In this document: positions 50,762 to 62,848 of the stretch, piece after piece
Numbering within the stretch: position 1 is the first letter of the stretch
How the letters are laid out: the number at the start of each line of letters is the position of its first letter
Origin: Bisporella sp. PMI_857
Taxonomy: Eukaryota > Ascomycota > Leotiomycetes > Helotiales > Helotiaceae
Direction: 5' to 3'
Length of the DNA: 64,000 nucleotides
NCBI GenBank assembly: GCA_021307315.1
Contig: JAJSPD010000046.1
Coordinates: 1-64,000, forward strand
Program-made: the position numbers and the translations under genes
The notes under the pieces: generated by a model
Told to the model about the DNA's origin: nothing
The model's database searches: none
What the model saw: only the letters and a program-made list of their open reading frames with translations

Positions 50762-53700
50762 ATGAAGCGTTGCAACTATAGCCACTGGCTTAGCTTTGGG
50801 ACATATGGCAATGAGACTTCCTTTTCGAATCTGACAGGCTCCGGACGCTCACTCATTACTTACAGGACCCAGACACGCAGCAGCCAGCTTTTCGTACTAA
50901 TCGGCAATACATCAAAGTCGCTAGCTCTTCGAGAGCTATTCGGAACGAAGGCTCGGAAATTCAGAAGCAAACGACATGCCGGCGAAATCCATCTTCAACT
51001 CGACGCCGCTAGCATTTTCCACAGCAGGCCGATCTTCATTGCAGACGGTGACTTCTGAACAGGGCCTGAGAACAAAGGTGCTTCGGCGGAGAAATGTCAT
51101 GAAACAATAAGACGAGCCTTGCCGAGATCTGCAGCAGACTCGCGCATTGTTCTGGATGGAACTACAGATAGCATTTATTCCTACTTTTTTTGCTTTTGCA
51201 GACGTTTTTGTTTCTTTTCTGCTGACTTTGGTGGTTTTAGACAGATCGCGCGCCGCTTGGCCGTATGGCTAGAGAAAGGCCAGTCGTCGGCGCTTCCAGA
51301 AAGCACGTATCCCAGAGTTATTATCGTGACCGACAAGATACCTTTAGGAGCTTACGAAGAGAAAGAGGCTAGAAAGGCTTTTCTCTGGATGCTGAGAGAC
51401 GAAACGACACACGAGCTGTCTAAGCAGATTTCGGACATTCACGTCGTCGCTCTTTCCCAGATCACAGAGTTTCTTTTGAAGCTCGATATAGGCGCTTGAA
51501 GGAGTGTTTCTTGAATAGATCGGATGAAGTGCGAAGGAACAAAGAAGATGCTCGCACTTTGTTCTTTGCAACGCATTTTGCTGCTTTTTTCCGATATGTT
51601 TGCGACTACTTTTCTCAAACCTCCAATGGCCCGTTCGATTTCATTAAGGCCTCGAGGAAGCATAATCCTGTTGCTAAAGACCTGGCTGAGCATTTATCCA
51701 TCTTCCTAAAGCATATAAAGTCAGCAAAGGAGCTAACTGAGTTTGCAGTCCCTGTCATCGCTTCGAGCATCCTCTTAGATAATTATCCTCCGGACACTCA
51801 TAGTAAGCTACAGCCACTTTTCTGAAGATTTATAGATACTAATTTTCGATCTAGTGTTTGAGCTGAGGATGTGTTTAGAGCCTTATACAAGAAAGCCCTT
51901 TACCAGGTGAGTGAGTCTAGAGTAATGGCCTTTAAAGGATCTCGAGATGTGATCCTCCGAAGTGGCTTTATCAGCAAGGTCGAAAGCCAGCTGCGAGGAT
52001 TTTTTGAGCAGTCTATCCGCAGCGGGGGGGCACCTTCGTTAGAGATCCACAGAAGTAACCTTAGAGTTTTTGAGGATCGCTGGCGAAATATCCAGAGCAG
52101 TACTTCCTGTCTTGTTTGTTTGCGCCGCAGACCTCAGTATGGCTTACCATGTGGACATATTGTCTGCGAAAACTGTGTTCTAGTATTCGGAGAGTGCGGC
52201 GTAGACGACCCCTGGATTTCAGAGTCCACCGCTGTTTCCTCTGCGGAGTCGAGATGCTTAAGGAGGTGGTCGTCAAGATCCATCTCCCACTGCCGGAGTG
52301 GGGGTCCTGTGCATCGATGGAGGTGGGACACGAGGCATTTACCTCTAACGTTTATGAAAAGAATAGAGGACCGTATTGGGCTACCGATCCCACTACAAAG
52401 GTTCCTTCCAGTCGCACTTGGTATTAGTTCAGGTACGCCATCCGTTAGGATCTCAGAGGACTCATACTGATATGCCTAGGGTGCTTGATCGTCATGGACA
52501 TGTACCTTAACGGCTCATCTATCGATGACTTACAGAAACATTTATACAATTTGCGGATCTTGCTTTCGAATCTCGGAAAGGTTTTATCTCATCATATCTA
52601 ATATCTATCTCCTATCTTATCTTGTATCCCTATCTTATCCCGGATGCGCTTCCTATCTAGTATATATGTACTTTTGAAGTCGCTTCGAGCGGATAGTTTG
52701 TACCCAGCAGAAAATATCGAGGCCGCATTGCAGGCCGTGTTCGGAAAAGAAAAGACTATCTTGGACTACTACACGCAACTTCTATAGGTGCCGAGTAGGT
52801 TTGCCCGTTGCCACTATCCGTGAACCATCGAGCTGTATTTTCACAAACTATAACGGTGTAGGAAACCGAGACTCAGACCAAGGTAAGTCTCCAAGAATTA
52901 TTCCGTTCGTCAAACTAATCAGCAACAGGATACCACGTTATACAGCTGGAGGACGGCTATGGGAAAGTGCCACTCTGGGAAATGCAAGTAATCACTCAGT
53001 CCTTCTTCCACTGTCTTGACTAACACAAAACGTAGTGCAAGATCTGCATCAGCAGCACTGGGTTTGCTATCCTCCCTCCCTTCTAATATTTTGTCTGATT
53101 AACTGCATTCTATAGGTTTTTCCCGCCTAAAAAAATAGATGGGGTCGGCACGTTCCAAGATCCAGGACCTCTCGAAAACGACCCGCTCATCTCGGCGCGT
53201 TCAGAGGTGGCAGCCATGTTCCCACTTGCTGAAGAGCCTGATTTTATGGTCTCGCTAGGCACCGGCGCCACGCGTGCGAATAATGACAAGCCATCTATGT
53301 CAGCATCTGGTCCCCTTAGTCGCTGGAAGGATAGAGCTTTCCCTAGATTGTGGCGCATGTTCTGGGAGAGAATGCGTGATAAACATGTCAAACAGATCTT
53401 CCGAACTCATCCTAGATATCACCGCCTCGATATCGAGTTTGACAGCGCACTGCCAAGGCTGGACGACACGAAGAGTATACATGAGCTCCAATTGAAGGCT
53501 CAAGAGGATCAATCGATAACCAAAGTTATTGATAACATAGCACGCTGTGCCATTGCATCTTTATTCTACTTCGAATTGGACTCAATCCCGGAAGGACGTA
53601 ATGGGAATCACACAGGTACTGGCTCCATCTTCTGCTCGGTACGCCAAAGCGAACCTGCATTTAAACCGCTGCTCGATCAGCTGTCAACCGCCACTTTTTA

Positions 53701-53980
53701 CTTAAACAACTGTCCCATTCCCGGAGAAGTCGGTGAGCGTTCCTCTATTGGCAAAGATGGAAACTTTCTGAAACGGGTAGAGCTAAGTCTCGGCGGGAGG
53801 TTCACGATATCCCTTAAGCAAGGCGACTCAGAGCCATGTAACATTAGTGGATCGCCGTACCTGATAGAGAAATTAATATCAGCACAAACGTTGGATGCTC
53901 ACTTTGGGGGGGCAGATCATGGGAAAAGGAAGAGGTCTGCCGAGGGCGACCTTGCAGCGAGAAAAAGGCAGCGCATTTGA
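50762..53980 (+). pseudogene. Patatin-like hydrolase with RING-type finger, decayed
   Basis: In order: IFIADGDF, TDKIPLGAYEEKEARKAFLW, EDARTLFFATHFAAFF and FRALYKKALYQ, then a C4/C3HC-type finger (CLVCLRRRPQYGLPCGHIVC), the oxyanion motif DGGGTRG, the nucleophile region GISSGG (Ser in GxSxG; a GTACGC...TAG intron lies right after the second Ser), TFQDPGPLENDP with the dyad Asp, and a C-terminal domain to KRKRSAEGD. Patatin enzymes hydrolyse acyl lipids with a Ser-Asp dyad. Breaks: in-frame TGA at 51056-51058, a frameshift near 51,480, a doubtful junction near 51,840, and at least three frame changes between about 52,190 and 52,345, one directly after DGGGTRGIY. Introns near 52,890 and 53,060 look normal. 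Not functional as it stands. Confidence 0.75.
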
Positions 53981-54270
53981 TAAGTGCAATAGTTTTGCAT
54001 TGTGACATCGATCACGTGGGTACTGCTTTTGTTGTTCTCAAATAAGCATTCGCAAAATCAGCCGAGCCTACAATTTCCGTCCCCCTTGAAATTCAGAGGC
54101 CCTTCTGGGAAATTTAATTATCAAGCTCTAAGTTCGTCTTTGCTCCTTTGCTGTTTAGAAGTTCATCACATGGTGGCTCCCCCCTTTCCCCTTTGCCTAG
54201 CCCGGCCAGTGCGGAACGTTGAAAGGTTCAACTTACTTAGGCTTTTAGCCGTAAACAACAGACCTATATG
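53981..54270. other. Spacer between two converging pseudogenes
   Basis: Nothing recognised; the patatin-like gene (plus) and methyltransferase (minus) converge here. Confidence 0.4.
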
Positions 54271-55917
54271 CTTAGTAAGCGTCATATCTTTATTTTCCAC
54301 TCGAAAACGACTTACACAGGCATGTAACGTCCGTCCCTGTGTGGCGAGAAACCCACCGTGCCGAGAACGACCAATAAGATCGCAGGGATAGCGAGCTCTT
54401 CTCTACAACATGCTCTTTAACTGCAACATAAACAATATCTTATTAAATTTAGACTTAGCTATAGATTCACTACGCTATGCTTATTAATATAGCCATTTGT
54501 GAATTTTGAAATTCGTCTAATTTCTCGGTACGGTGGGTTTCTCGGCACGTAGGGAGGGACGTTACGCATGAATCCTTTCGTTTTGGATCTCCTTCTTCAC
54601 GCGTTCAATAAGTTCGCGTACCTCCCGCTCTGACATATTTAAGTGTCGGGTCAAAAGAGCTATTGAGAACGATTCGAGTCCCTATAGAAGATTCGCCAGG
54701 GAGAATTTCTCCTTTTCTTTTTCATGCTCGTCGATAGGCTAGGGATTTATCGGCTACTTGTAATGGACTTCCTTTACGTCGGTAAATCCGACATCTTCCA
54801 TGTATTGTTTGTATTTCGTCGAGCAAAATCCGTCTTTGCTGGATATCCGAGCCGCTTTATGAAGCTTTTCCTCCCACATCGCTATTGCAGTTCCTTCAAG
54901 GGATCTATCATCACACCGGAACCAAAGCAGCGCATCTTGAAACTCAATATACCCGCCAGATTGCAAAGCTTGAAAAGCTTGATCAACAATGTTGGCAGGG
55001 TTGCTAAAACAAGCAAACATCATACGACCGTGGATGAAAGTGAATTGATCAGTGAAATTCCAAGGCTCCTCCAGATCATCGATTTCAAAATTCAGATTAG
55101 GGGGACCCTCCATATAATTAGTATAAGACTAGCAATAAAGTCCGGTATACTTACATTTCCGGCTGGATGGGGCTTAAATCAATGCCTTTAACTTTAGTAG
55201 CAGGATGTCGGTCCGCTGTAAATATAAGTTAGTCTATTAGCTTCGTTATACTTTAGACTAAGGTTTCATACCAAAATTGGTGGCCCAGATCCCCGTGCCG
55301 GTACATATGTCTAGGACCTGCCCTCCCCCTACAGCTTGAAGCTGCTCTGAGACTGGTGCTAGATATAGTCGTTCTTCTCCAAGAGTTAAAAGCCACAGTT
55401 CGTGCTGGAGATCTGTCTGATTTCTTAGAAAATGCGTACTCAGAGCTATTAGTTTTGCCTCACCTAATCTTTCTCGCTCCATCTATCGTCTAGTAAGCTC
55501 TGTAACCTTGTTTCTGAAGCTGTTGAAACTAACCTTATCATTTGGTAGTGGATATTCTTCCTAATGTCAGATGTAAGTTATGGAAATGGCAAACTTTAAC
55601 TTACTACCCGATTTGAATGCATGATATGTTCGGTTATTCTCTTCGATGTAATTATAGACGTCTGATTCTAATGTTGTGGTGGATAGCCTCCGCGTCGTCC
55701 CCATGCCGGCAATAGCTTCATCATCGGCCTGCAACATCATGATCAGATATCAGGTACGACAGAGCCGTCTTGCCAAAGAAAATGCTCTTACGTCTGATCC
55801 ATCGCTGTCTGCCTCAGTGTTGTCATCAATAATACCACTCTGGGCATTTGCTAGAAATAGACCCGAATTATCAAGGAAGTGTTCTGATATACTTCCATTG
55901 CCCAGTTCGCTCATCAT
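54271..55917 (-). pseudogene. LaeA-like SAM-dependent methyltransferase, decayed at the 3' end
   Basis: Starts at ATG 55917 or 55914 (MSELGNGS). Several short introns with consistent phase join SDGSD to ADDEAIAGMG, YPLPNDK to MERERL, then DLQHELWLLTL, motif I VLDICTGTGIWATNF, ADRHPATKVKGIDLSPIQPE, PPNLNFEIDDLEEPWNF, and GGYIEFQD. Family knowledge: such methyltransferases include the secondary-metabolism regulator LaeA and many relatives of unknown substrate. After VKEVHYK the frame reads TAG-PINP-TAG where relatives have Trp-P-x-N-P-Trp, so two Trp codons became TAG. Past a frame change, the final helix (SEREVRELIERVKKEIQ) runs to HA, where a 236-bp element is inserted. The 5' two thirds look intact. 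Confidence 0.75.
54327..54562. mobile_element. pogo-type miniature element in the methyltransferase 3' end
   Basis: 236 bp, no gene; ends ACGTCCGTCCCTG and, inverted, ACGTCCCTCCCTA, similar over about 39 bp with six mismatches by eye (both include GAGAAACCCACCGT). TA flanks at 54325-54326 and 54563-54564. Ends begin ACGT like both larger pogo elements. Confidence 0.8.
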
Positions 55918-55973
55918 GAAATGCGAGATCCGTCAATGTTAGTAAACAACCAATTCTAACGTGTTGAATATAT

Positions 55974-56288
55974 CTACAGTCGAATGATCCAGGTCAACCC
56001 ACGGATCACCAGAATCAGCGGTGACAGGAGAACCAAGAGAATAAGGGAGATGATATTAAAAACAATGGCGAAGATTATGCCAGTGAGTATGGTCAGACCC
56101 GTAAATATTTTGAAGACTGCCTGGAACAAAGAATAGAAGCCGGTGAAAAGAAACAGTGTATGAGTAGGAGGAAGGTGGCCTTGACAAGTGATAAGCAGCC
56201 CTTCGAGAATAATAAGGGCGCCGTTAATGAGAAGAAGAATCCCAGTATAAATAGTGTAGATGTGACTCCAAATGAAAGTAGTGCACAT
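55974..56288 (-). CDS. Small predicted membrane protein
   Basis: 104 residues, almost wholly hydrophobic: segments IYTGILLLINGALIILEGLL, TLFLFTGFYSLFQAVF and LTGIIFAIVFNIISLILLVL suggest three or four membrane helices. No family recognised. The ATG at 56288 is the only one that keeps the first helix whole. It starts upstream of, and in the same direction as, the methyltransferase; no evidence ties them together. Confidence 0.4.
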   Translation of the reverse strand: MCTTFIWSHIYTIYTGILLLINGALIILEGLLITCQGHLPPTHTLFLFTGFYSLFQAVFKIFTGLTILTGIIFAIVFNIISLILLVLLSPLILVIRGLTWIIRL

Positions 56289-57417
56289 GGTGATCGTGGC
56301 GAGTGGGCCCGGTTTGGCTAGGGAACGAGGTCAATTGGGATTCAACCCACTACCTATGCAGCCGAATGTTACCAAAGGTATGCTTTTTGGAAAGATGGGC
56401 ATCGATAGCCCTACGTACGATCCATCCGCAGCACTCAGGGATCGGTCCAATAAAGCCCCCAAGTTCTAAGCAGCCCTCACTACATTCGGATCACCGGGGC
56501 TGTCTCGCATGTACAGGAATATTAGGCGAACTAGCTAGGTCCAATATGATAAGAAAAGCGGCAGCAAAAAGCAACCAAGCTGGTCCGCATCACTTCATCC
56601 TTGGCAGCTCGCCGCTCGATATACGGGAGGCAGCCTCTCACATCTCCGCACCCCTTGCCCAGTCTAGCATTGCGGGGACAAGTAGTGCTTCACATCCTAT
56701 TTTATAGGCCTCATGGAAAGAAGATGGACTGCTTCTCTCTGCCAATCCTTGTATGGGATATAAGGAACAGCGGAATATGTCTCAGGCTTCGGCTAAGTGA
56801 GAAAGTCCAGACATACAGGGCCAGGGCTTATCCGCTTTTGGTGGTTTCTATAAAATTGGTATCTCTAAGTATCCATAGAAGCGAATTTGTCAGGAAGTCT
56901 ACTGCGGGGTAGTGGCACCTGAGAATAGAGTGGCTAGCGCCATAACATAAGCCACTGTAACAATCGTTGGAAGCGTTGGAAGCGTTTCGCTACTCAGCGG
57001 CCGAAAATTATACATATGAACGCCCAAGAAAATCGAAAAATTTTAAATGCTTGAAAAATCTGAATGTCAGGAACATGGAGAGGCCCATAAGGTATCCGGG
57101 GATCTAAAACAAGGTAACATGGGTCGTAGCACTTACAGAAAGGCCGAAGAGAATCACAGGTGAAAATGCGATTTGTACGTAGTTATATATGCACGGTTAA
57201 CCGAAAAATCTCTCACTTTTCTCACTTCAAAAATAAGGAATGTGAAATTCTAGTTCTCGTGAATGATCCACGAGCAATATACATCTCGACGATTTGTTGC
57301 AAAAGCAAAAGAAAATTCGGAACGCGAGAACTAATTGATAGCCATACACACAATAAAACATTCAAACATTACGCAAGATACGAAATCCAAGGCCAACATC
57401 AAGAAATTTCCCCAAAT
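56289..57417. other. Non-coding stretch
   Basis: Small open frames only; none resembles a known protein and no repeats were found. Confidence 0.4.
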
Positions 57418-58251
57418 TCAATCGAGCTCATCAACTGCCTCAAACCCTAGGCTGATAATGGAGTCCGTGCTACGAGTCCTCTCGAGACACTTCTGGTTCC
57501 CTTCCTTGTCAAGCTCCTCATTATCAACCTTCTCCCTTATATCCAAGGTTTCCACTTTCCACAAGCCTTGAGAAAATTTGGACTTCGTAAAGTCCAGTGC
57601 CGTGGAATCCTCTCCCTTCGTGACCCATGCCGAGTAGCGAGCACCAGCCAAACTACTGCAACCAAAAGTTCCCTCGCCCCTATTGATCCAAACTCCATTT
57701 TCCTTTTCAGAAAATATCACATCCTTGCCAATACAAAGGTAAAGGTCAAGCTCATGATAGTCGTCGAGTAAATCACTTTTATCTTCCAACGCAAGTTTCG
57801 CGCGAGACAAGACCTCATCCCTCTCAGCTTGCACCACATTTCTTGCGGCAGTTATAATCTGATTTAAGGTTTCATTCTTTGTTCCGGAGAGAAGCTGAAG
57901 CGCAATAAGAATGCTTGCTGCATAGAACCATTCTGGTTCTATTTCAGAAAGTCCACTCTCTCGAAGCACAGAGGCAGGTAAATATACCGCATAAAATCCA
58001 GTAAAACGCTCTGTAGCCTCTTCAATTTTATTAAAAAATCCTGACGGCTGTATATGAGCTGCTTCGAAATTGAGGGACCCCGGACTTGGTCTAGGACGAA
58101 GCGTCATTCTCATTGCTCTGTGTGATGGGGGCTGTGGTGCTCCCGGTAGTCGTGATGTGGATGCTTGAGATTGTGGTGGTTTTACCGGTGGCCATGATGT
58201 CCAGATCTCTTGCAGCACCAACAGAATAGCCTTTAAGTCCACGTTTGCCAT
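57418..58251 (-). CDS. Hypothetical protein, 277 residues
   Basis: Single exon from the ATG at 58251. Pro/Ser-rich N-terminus (residues 18-60), then a folded-looking part: GFFNKIEEATERFTGFYAVY, EWFYAASILIALQLLSGTKN, an Asp/Glu-rich stretch, and FGCSSLAGARYSAWVTKG. No signal peptide or membrane helix is certain. Family not recognised. Coding is supported by length and regular codon use only. Confidence 0.5.
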   Translation of the reverse strand: MANVDLKAILLVLQEIWTSWPPVKPPQSQASTSRLPGAPQPPSHRAMRMTLRPRPSPGSLNFEAAHIQPSGFFNKIEEATERFTGFYAVYLPASVLRESGLSEIEPEWFYAASILIALQLLSGTKNETLNQIITAARNVVQAERDEVLSRAKLALEDKSDLLDDYHELDLYLCIGKDVIFSEKENGVWINRGEGTFGCSSLAGARYSAWVTKGEDSTALDFTKSKFSQGLWKVETLDIREKVDNEELDKEGNQKCLERTRSTDSIISLGFEAVDELD

Positions 58252-59057
58252 TGTACTGTCTCTGTATAGGTTTGATGAAAAAAGGTTGTGAAGACGAGGA
58301 ACTCGTTCTTATAAACTATGGTGTCGTTATTTTCCTGCATTGCTACCTAAATGTGATAGAAATAGTTTCCTCGCTGATTTGACGCCTTTTCTGGATCTAT
58401 TAGCTCACTCCTGCATTTGTATCACCTCAAGTCGTATTATGATATCAGTGAAAGCATTCGTATTTACCGGTTGGAAAAGCAACCAATGTAGTCTGCACCA
58501 CTGCCCAAACACGGAACTAGGCAGCCTTATTCTCTTCCTGATTTCAGGTAGTAAAGCTCCTCCTAGTGGACCTAGGTGACATTGAGTGGCGCTTTGCATC
58601 CTAGTTAGGGCCTTCTGGCGGGATCATGGGTTGCTTTTTTTTATCTTATTACCAACCAATATCGCTCAGCTTTGTTTTCTGAAGCTCGTTCCCGCGTTGC
58701 GATAAGCAGCCTAGAATCCACAATAAGGGCTGTGCTCCAGTAGGAGGCATCACGGTCAGAGGGGTATCGGTGAAGCGTGCAATGCATTCACATCGCGAAC
58801 TAGTGGCTGCATCTGCAAACCCGGGAGCAGAAAAGGGGGGGGGGCCAAATTGTGGTGACAGCCCTTCAATATACACCGCTCAAAAATATGGGAGTGGGTA
58901 AAGTCTCAAATATATTTGTAATCCGATAGTGGTTGAGTTATTCATAGCACCGGGCTTCGCACGCGAAGCAACAATTTCCCATGAAAGTATGAAGAAGCAA
59001 GTACATGTTACAAACATTGCATAAGATAACAAGTCACCACTCTCCATCCATCGAACT
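58252..59057. other. Non-coding stretch
   Basis: Nothing recognised; includes the likely promoter of the gene at 57418-58251 and a G10 run near 58,840. Confidence 0.4.
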
Positions 59058-60979
59058 TTACAAAGTCACGAAGCCACGATTAGACGACCTATCTAGAAAC
59101 TTGTGATATATGTATGAGACAATAGCCCTGAGACCACATCCACTGCACTCTACGCGACGTTTTTTGGTTGTATTTCTGATACGCTCGCGGACGACCACCT
59201 TGGACATTTTCGATTTCTTTTCCAGAACAAAGCTATAGCGAGGGACATCTTGCCCAAAACTAAGATAGCCTGACCCCACATACAAAATCTCAACAGTCCT
59301 ATTATCCTGTCAGTAAATATAGAGAAGCACAGAAGCGAACCGACCAGATGCGTGTTTCCTTTTCTCTATCTTTTTCTTCCACGATTAGAAGTTTCTGGCC
59401 TATTTGCATGATTCGAGCAACGCGAATCAAGCCCTTGTGGAGATTCCATCTTGTACCTTCAACTTCAAATGAACCATCGTTATTGACGAGAAAAGTCACT
59501 TGCTTGTCCTCTTGAAGCGGCCACGGCAGCCTAAGATTGCTGATTAGAGCCTGGCCAAAATTCCATTAGAAAGATCTTACCACACATTGGTATCCTCGAG
59601 TTTCTGAGAAGTGGTATGGTCATTTATAACTTCGCTAATTCGAAGCAGAGTCTTATTTCCATCACCCATCTTCCGATTACTGAGCGGCTTCTTTAGTTCA
59701 TACACGCCAGCACTAAGCACACAAAAAGTATGAATGTTTGACGAAGGATCGTATACACTATAAGTATATGGGAGTGCGTCGGTCTAGAGAACATTAGTAT
59801 TTTTCAGGCCGATCTAGAATGTCATACCATGCTTGACTGGACCTCTGCTGAAAGCAAGCTCATGAGTTGAATTGTCTCCGCAATTTGCAAGGCATCAATG
59901 CATTCCCCAGTGATGGCTCCGGACCTCGAAAGAGCATTGGATATCGCCTTCAAGTCGACATCTCTAAAGCAATTCGAATTTATGGTATTGACAAGGGAAC
60001 CGAGTAGATTGATATTAAATGGTGTGTGCTCCTGGTCAAACACGAGTTGGTGATCGTCCTCTGGACCACCAGCAAGTGCAAGTATCCACCGTATAGGTCC
60101 AATCAATTGTGCCTTTGCTTTGTAATTTTGGCATCCCGCGAGTGCTGCATCAAGCAGATCTGCAGGATCTTTCCGAAAGGCTTGCAGTACTCCATGTTGG
60201 TTTCTCTCAAGAAGTTGAACGGCCGATGAGTTGTTGTAGTCTTCATGCGAGATCAAAAAAACAATACACAAGGTAAACTTGTTCCGAACCAATGGCGTAG
60301 ACTCCTACAACAGCTCAACAATATTACTTATATGTGGAAAAAATAATGAACGTACCTGTATATCGCGGTTCAGAATGGCCCATTCAAGTGCTATTTGTAG
60401 GTGCGATGGAGCGATTGAGCGAAGGAGCATATCCAGTCCCGGGCTGCGCCTAGACCAGATCGCTGTAAAAGCGTTGTCAAGAAAGCGCCTCCCTAACTCC
60501 GGTTCTCTCTTTGTTGGATCATAGCCAAACTGAACTTCGAACTGAGCTTTGTCAAGAAGCTGAAACCCGTGATTGTGAAGCCACTGAAAATATGCGTCAT
60601 CCAGGACGATTTCGTAGAAATTGTCGAACTTTCCAAAAATATGTATTCCCGGCGTCGACGCTACTTTGGTCCAACCAGAACCTGCTGCGACATAGCGAAA
60701 CTTCCATGCATTGTTACTTAGAGATGTCCGACCAAGTTCATCGATATTAAAAAAGGTCTGTTTATCATTCTGTGAAGCAATAGTTAATTATTGATTCTTG
60801 TCAATGGGGCCACTCACCTGTTTAATACTAATTGTAACTAAACCAATGCGCCCAAGAGTTGGGGAGGGCGGTGTTATGATGGATGAAAGCATCTCGGGTG
60901 GTTTATTATCTACAAAGAAGATTTCCACTCTATAAGGCACATGTTTTCGGGGCTCTGAGACCTCAGTAAGCCTCTCCAA
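59058..60979 (-). CDS. Hypothetical multi-exon gene
   Basis: Coding-like segments follow one another on the minus strand: ERLTEVSEPRKHVPYRVEIF (from about 60,985, preceded by a TAG that could be a splice acceptor), then EVQFGYDPTKREPELGRRF near 60,520, RNQHGVLQAFRKDPADLLDA near 60,200, INSNCFRDVDLKAISNALSR near 59,960, VYDPSSNIHTFCVLSAGVYE near 59,750, DGSFEVEGTRWNLHKGLIRV near 59,470 and a basic Cys-containing end (KKRRVECSGCG) at about 59,140. I do not recognise the protein. Exon borders are not worked out, and the true start lies upstream of 60,979. Confidence 0.4.
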
Positions 60980-62848
60980 TTCGGAAACGCGCTATTGCCT
61001 CCACATCTGCATTATTCCTGCACGGTGGGGATCACGAGTAATAAGCCGCTTTTCGTCATATTTGCTCGCTTTGTCACAGACAGTTATTAACCAACCTTGA
61101 TCTGATCCCGTTGGTGTAATGTTAAGCCGGTCGATGGCTCACTTCTGGCAATAACTCAAGGGTATCAAGCCCCAGCCCATCGACTTGAGTTACCAAATAA
61201 GCAAATCAGGGAGGAGATTATATGCAAACAACAGGGTGAGAATTGAAGACTTGCTTCCTCAACTAGTCCTGTGGCAAGTATCGGATCATCTCTCTGTCAT
61301 AGCAACCGAAGCCCCTACTGCGAGAATCTATCCTTGATCTGTCTTGGATATCATACCGATCAAACATGACTGACTGGGAACGGAAAAAATCTACAAAGCA
61401 TGCTCATTTTCCGCCTGTCAGTTTGCGTCAACACCTGGTTCCCCAAACTTCGGTCTTTCTTAATGGCCTATAGTAAATCTAACCTGCCATCGGGCTCAGA
61501 GTATGCACCTGCCATGCAAATACGTCCAGCTTTTCAGTTGTCGAAATCTAAATTGGCTTTTCGGCACTGCATGCCCGTATTGTCTAGTAAGCTATTGGTG
61601 GTTTTTTACTTTTAGTGCTAGTAAAAGCGGGCGACCCGGTAGATACTTTAAATATCCAACTAGGGGGCAGAGTTGGCGGACATCTGGAAGTTGCGAATTA
61701 GAATTTCAGTATAGGTTGCAGCCTGAGGATGAGGGGATTAAAATAGGTCATAAATCCTTCATTCTCCACAATACAGCCACCTTAACCACATTTTCTCTCT
61801 TCCGGCGCTCCCTTGAATTCCGAACCCGAACCTCTCGCATTTCCCTGTTGAAGTTAAGATGACGTATAGTCGGAGATAGGGTTGATGTCATGAACTCTGC
61901 AGTACATACACGCCTGCCGATCTCTGATTTCAAGATACGGTCTTTTGGCGATTCGAGTGCCCATTTTCTTGGTTTCATGTGCCTCAGCCAGAGTTCCATG
62001 CAGCAAGTAGTGCCGGAACGCAGACAGGAATGAAATTCTACTTCCGAAACTTCCTGATTGGCTCAAACTACTGATGTGCATGTACACGTAGTCCCATGTC
62101 TCATTAAACTACCTTGGAACTTGTTTGTAAGGAATACGAAGCTCCGACCACTAAAGCGAACAGCTTTCTCCAGGCGTTGCCCATCCTCCAACAAGAATTT
62201 GCAGATTCACTGCACAACTTTATCATTATTGTGACATGACTTTGAAAGAGACTGTGACTGAACTTGTAATCTCCCGTTTGATTCTACATTTGATCTGTAA
62301 TCTACTTGACTTGTTCGAATCCATCAACTGTCGGACCAAAATTCCACTCGCTTCTCAAATGTGCCAGCTTGCTAACAGCTGAATCTCTGGATTGCTGACG
62401 GACCATGTCTAGTATTGGCTTTGGTCGCTGCTTTTCCGTACGGTCACCACAGATTTCATCAGGTCTACTGCCTCCTGGGGGGTCAGTCAGCCCCTGACAT
62501 TTGAAAGCTGTTCTCCAATAGCAATTTGTAAATCTTAGCGTTAAGCAAGGAAATTGTGAAACCTCACTTGGCTAAAAAAAAAAAAAAGCACAACTAGTGG
62601 CTGACATACTAAACTTCTTCCATGCTATAACCCTTCTGAGATCCGAACTATCATCTTGCATTGGTGTGGTGGCGTTCTGGCTTCGCTTACCCCTGCGATT
62701 TAATGGCCGGAAAACGGCCATTAAATCGCCAGGGGCCTGTGCCTCTCCGTCTTTCCCACAACAATCATCCCTAATGGATAGCTATCCAAGATTTGGGTTG
62801 ACAGAAGGGGCCGCTGCAAAGGTGAGTTGAGACTTCCCAACCATCAGC
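60980..62848. other. Mostly non-coding stretch
   Basis: May hold the first exon of the gene to its left; otherwise only a poly-A run at 62,574-62,586 and the hairpin at 62690-62735. Confidence 0.35.
62690..62735. repeat. Strong hairpin with 14-bp perfect arms
   Basis: CGATTTAATGGCCG (62696-62709) pairs perfectly with CGGCCATTAAATCG (62715-62728) around a GAAAA loop; the outer CCCCTG and CAGGGG extend the stem after a one-base bulge. No T-run follows. Could be a tiny transposon remnant. Confidence 0.85.
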
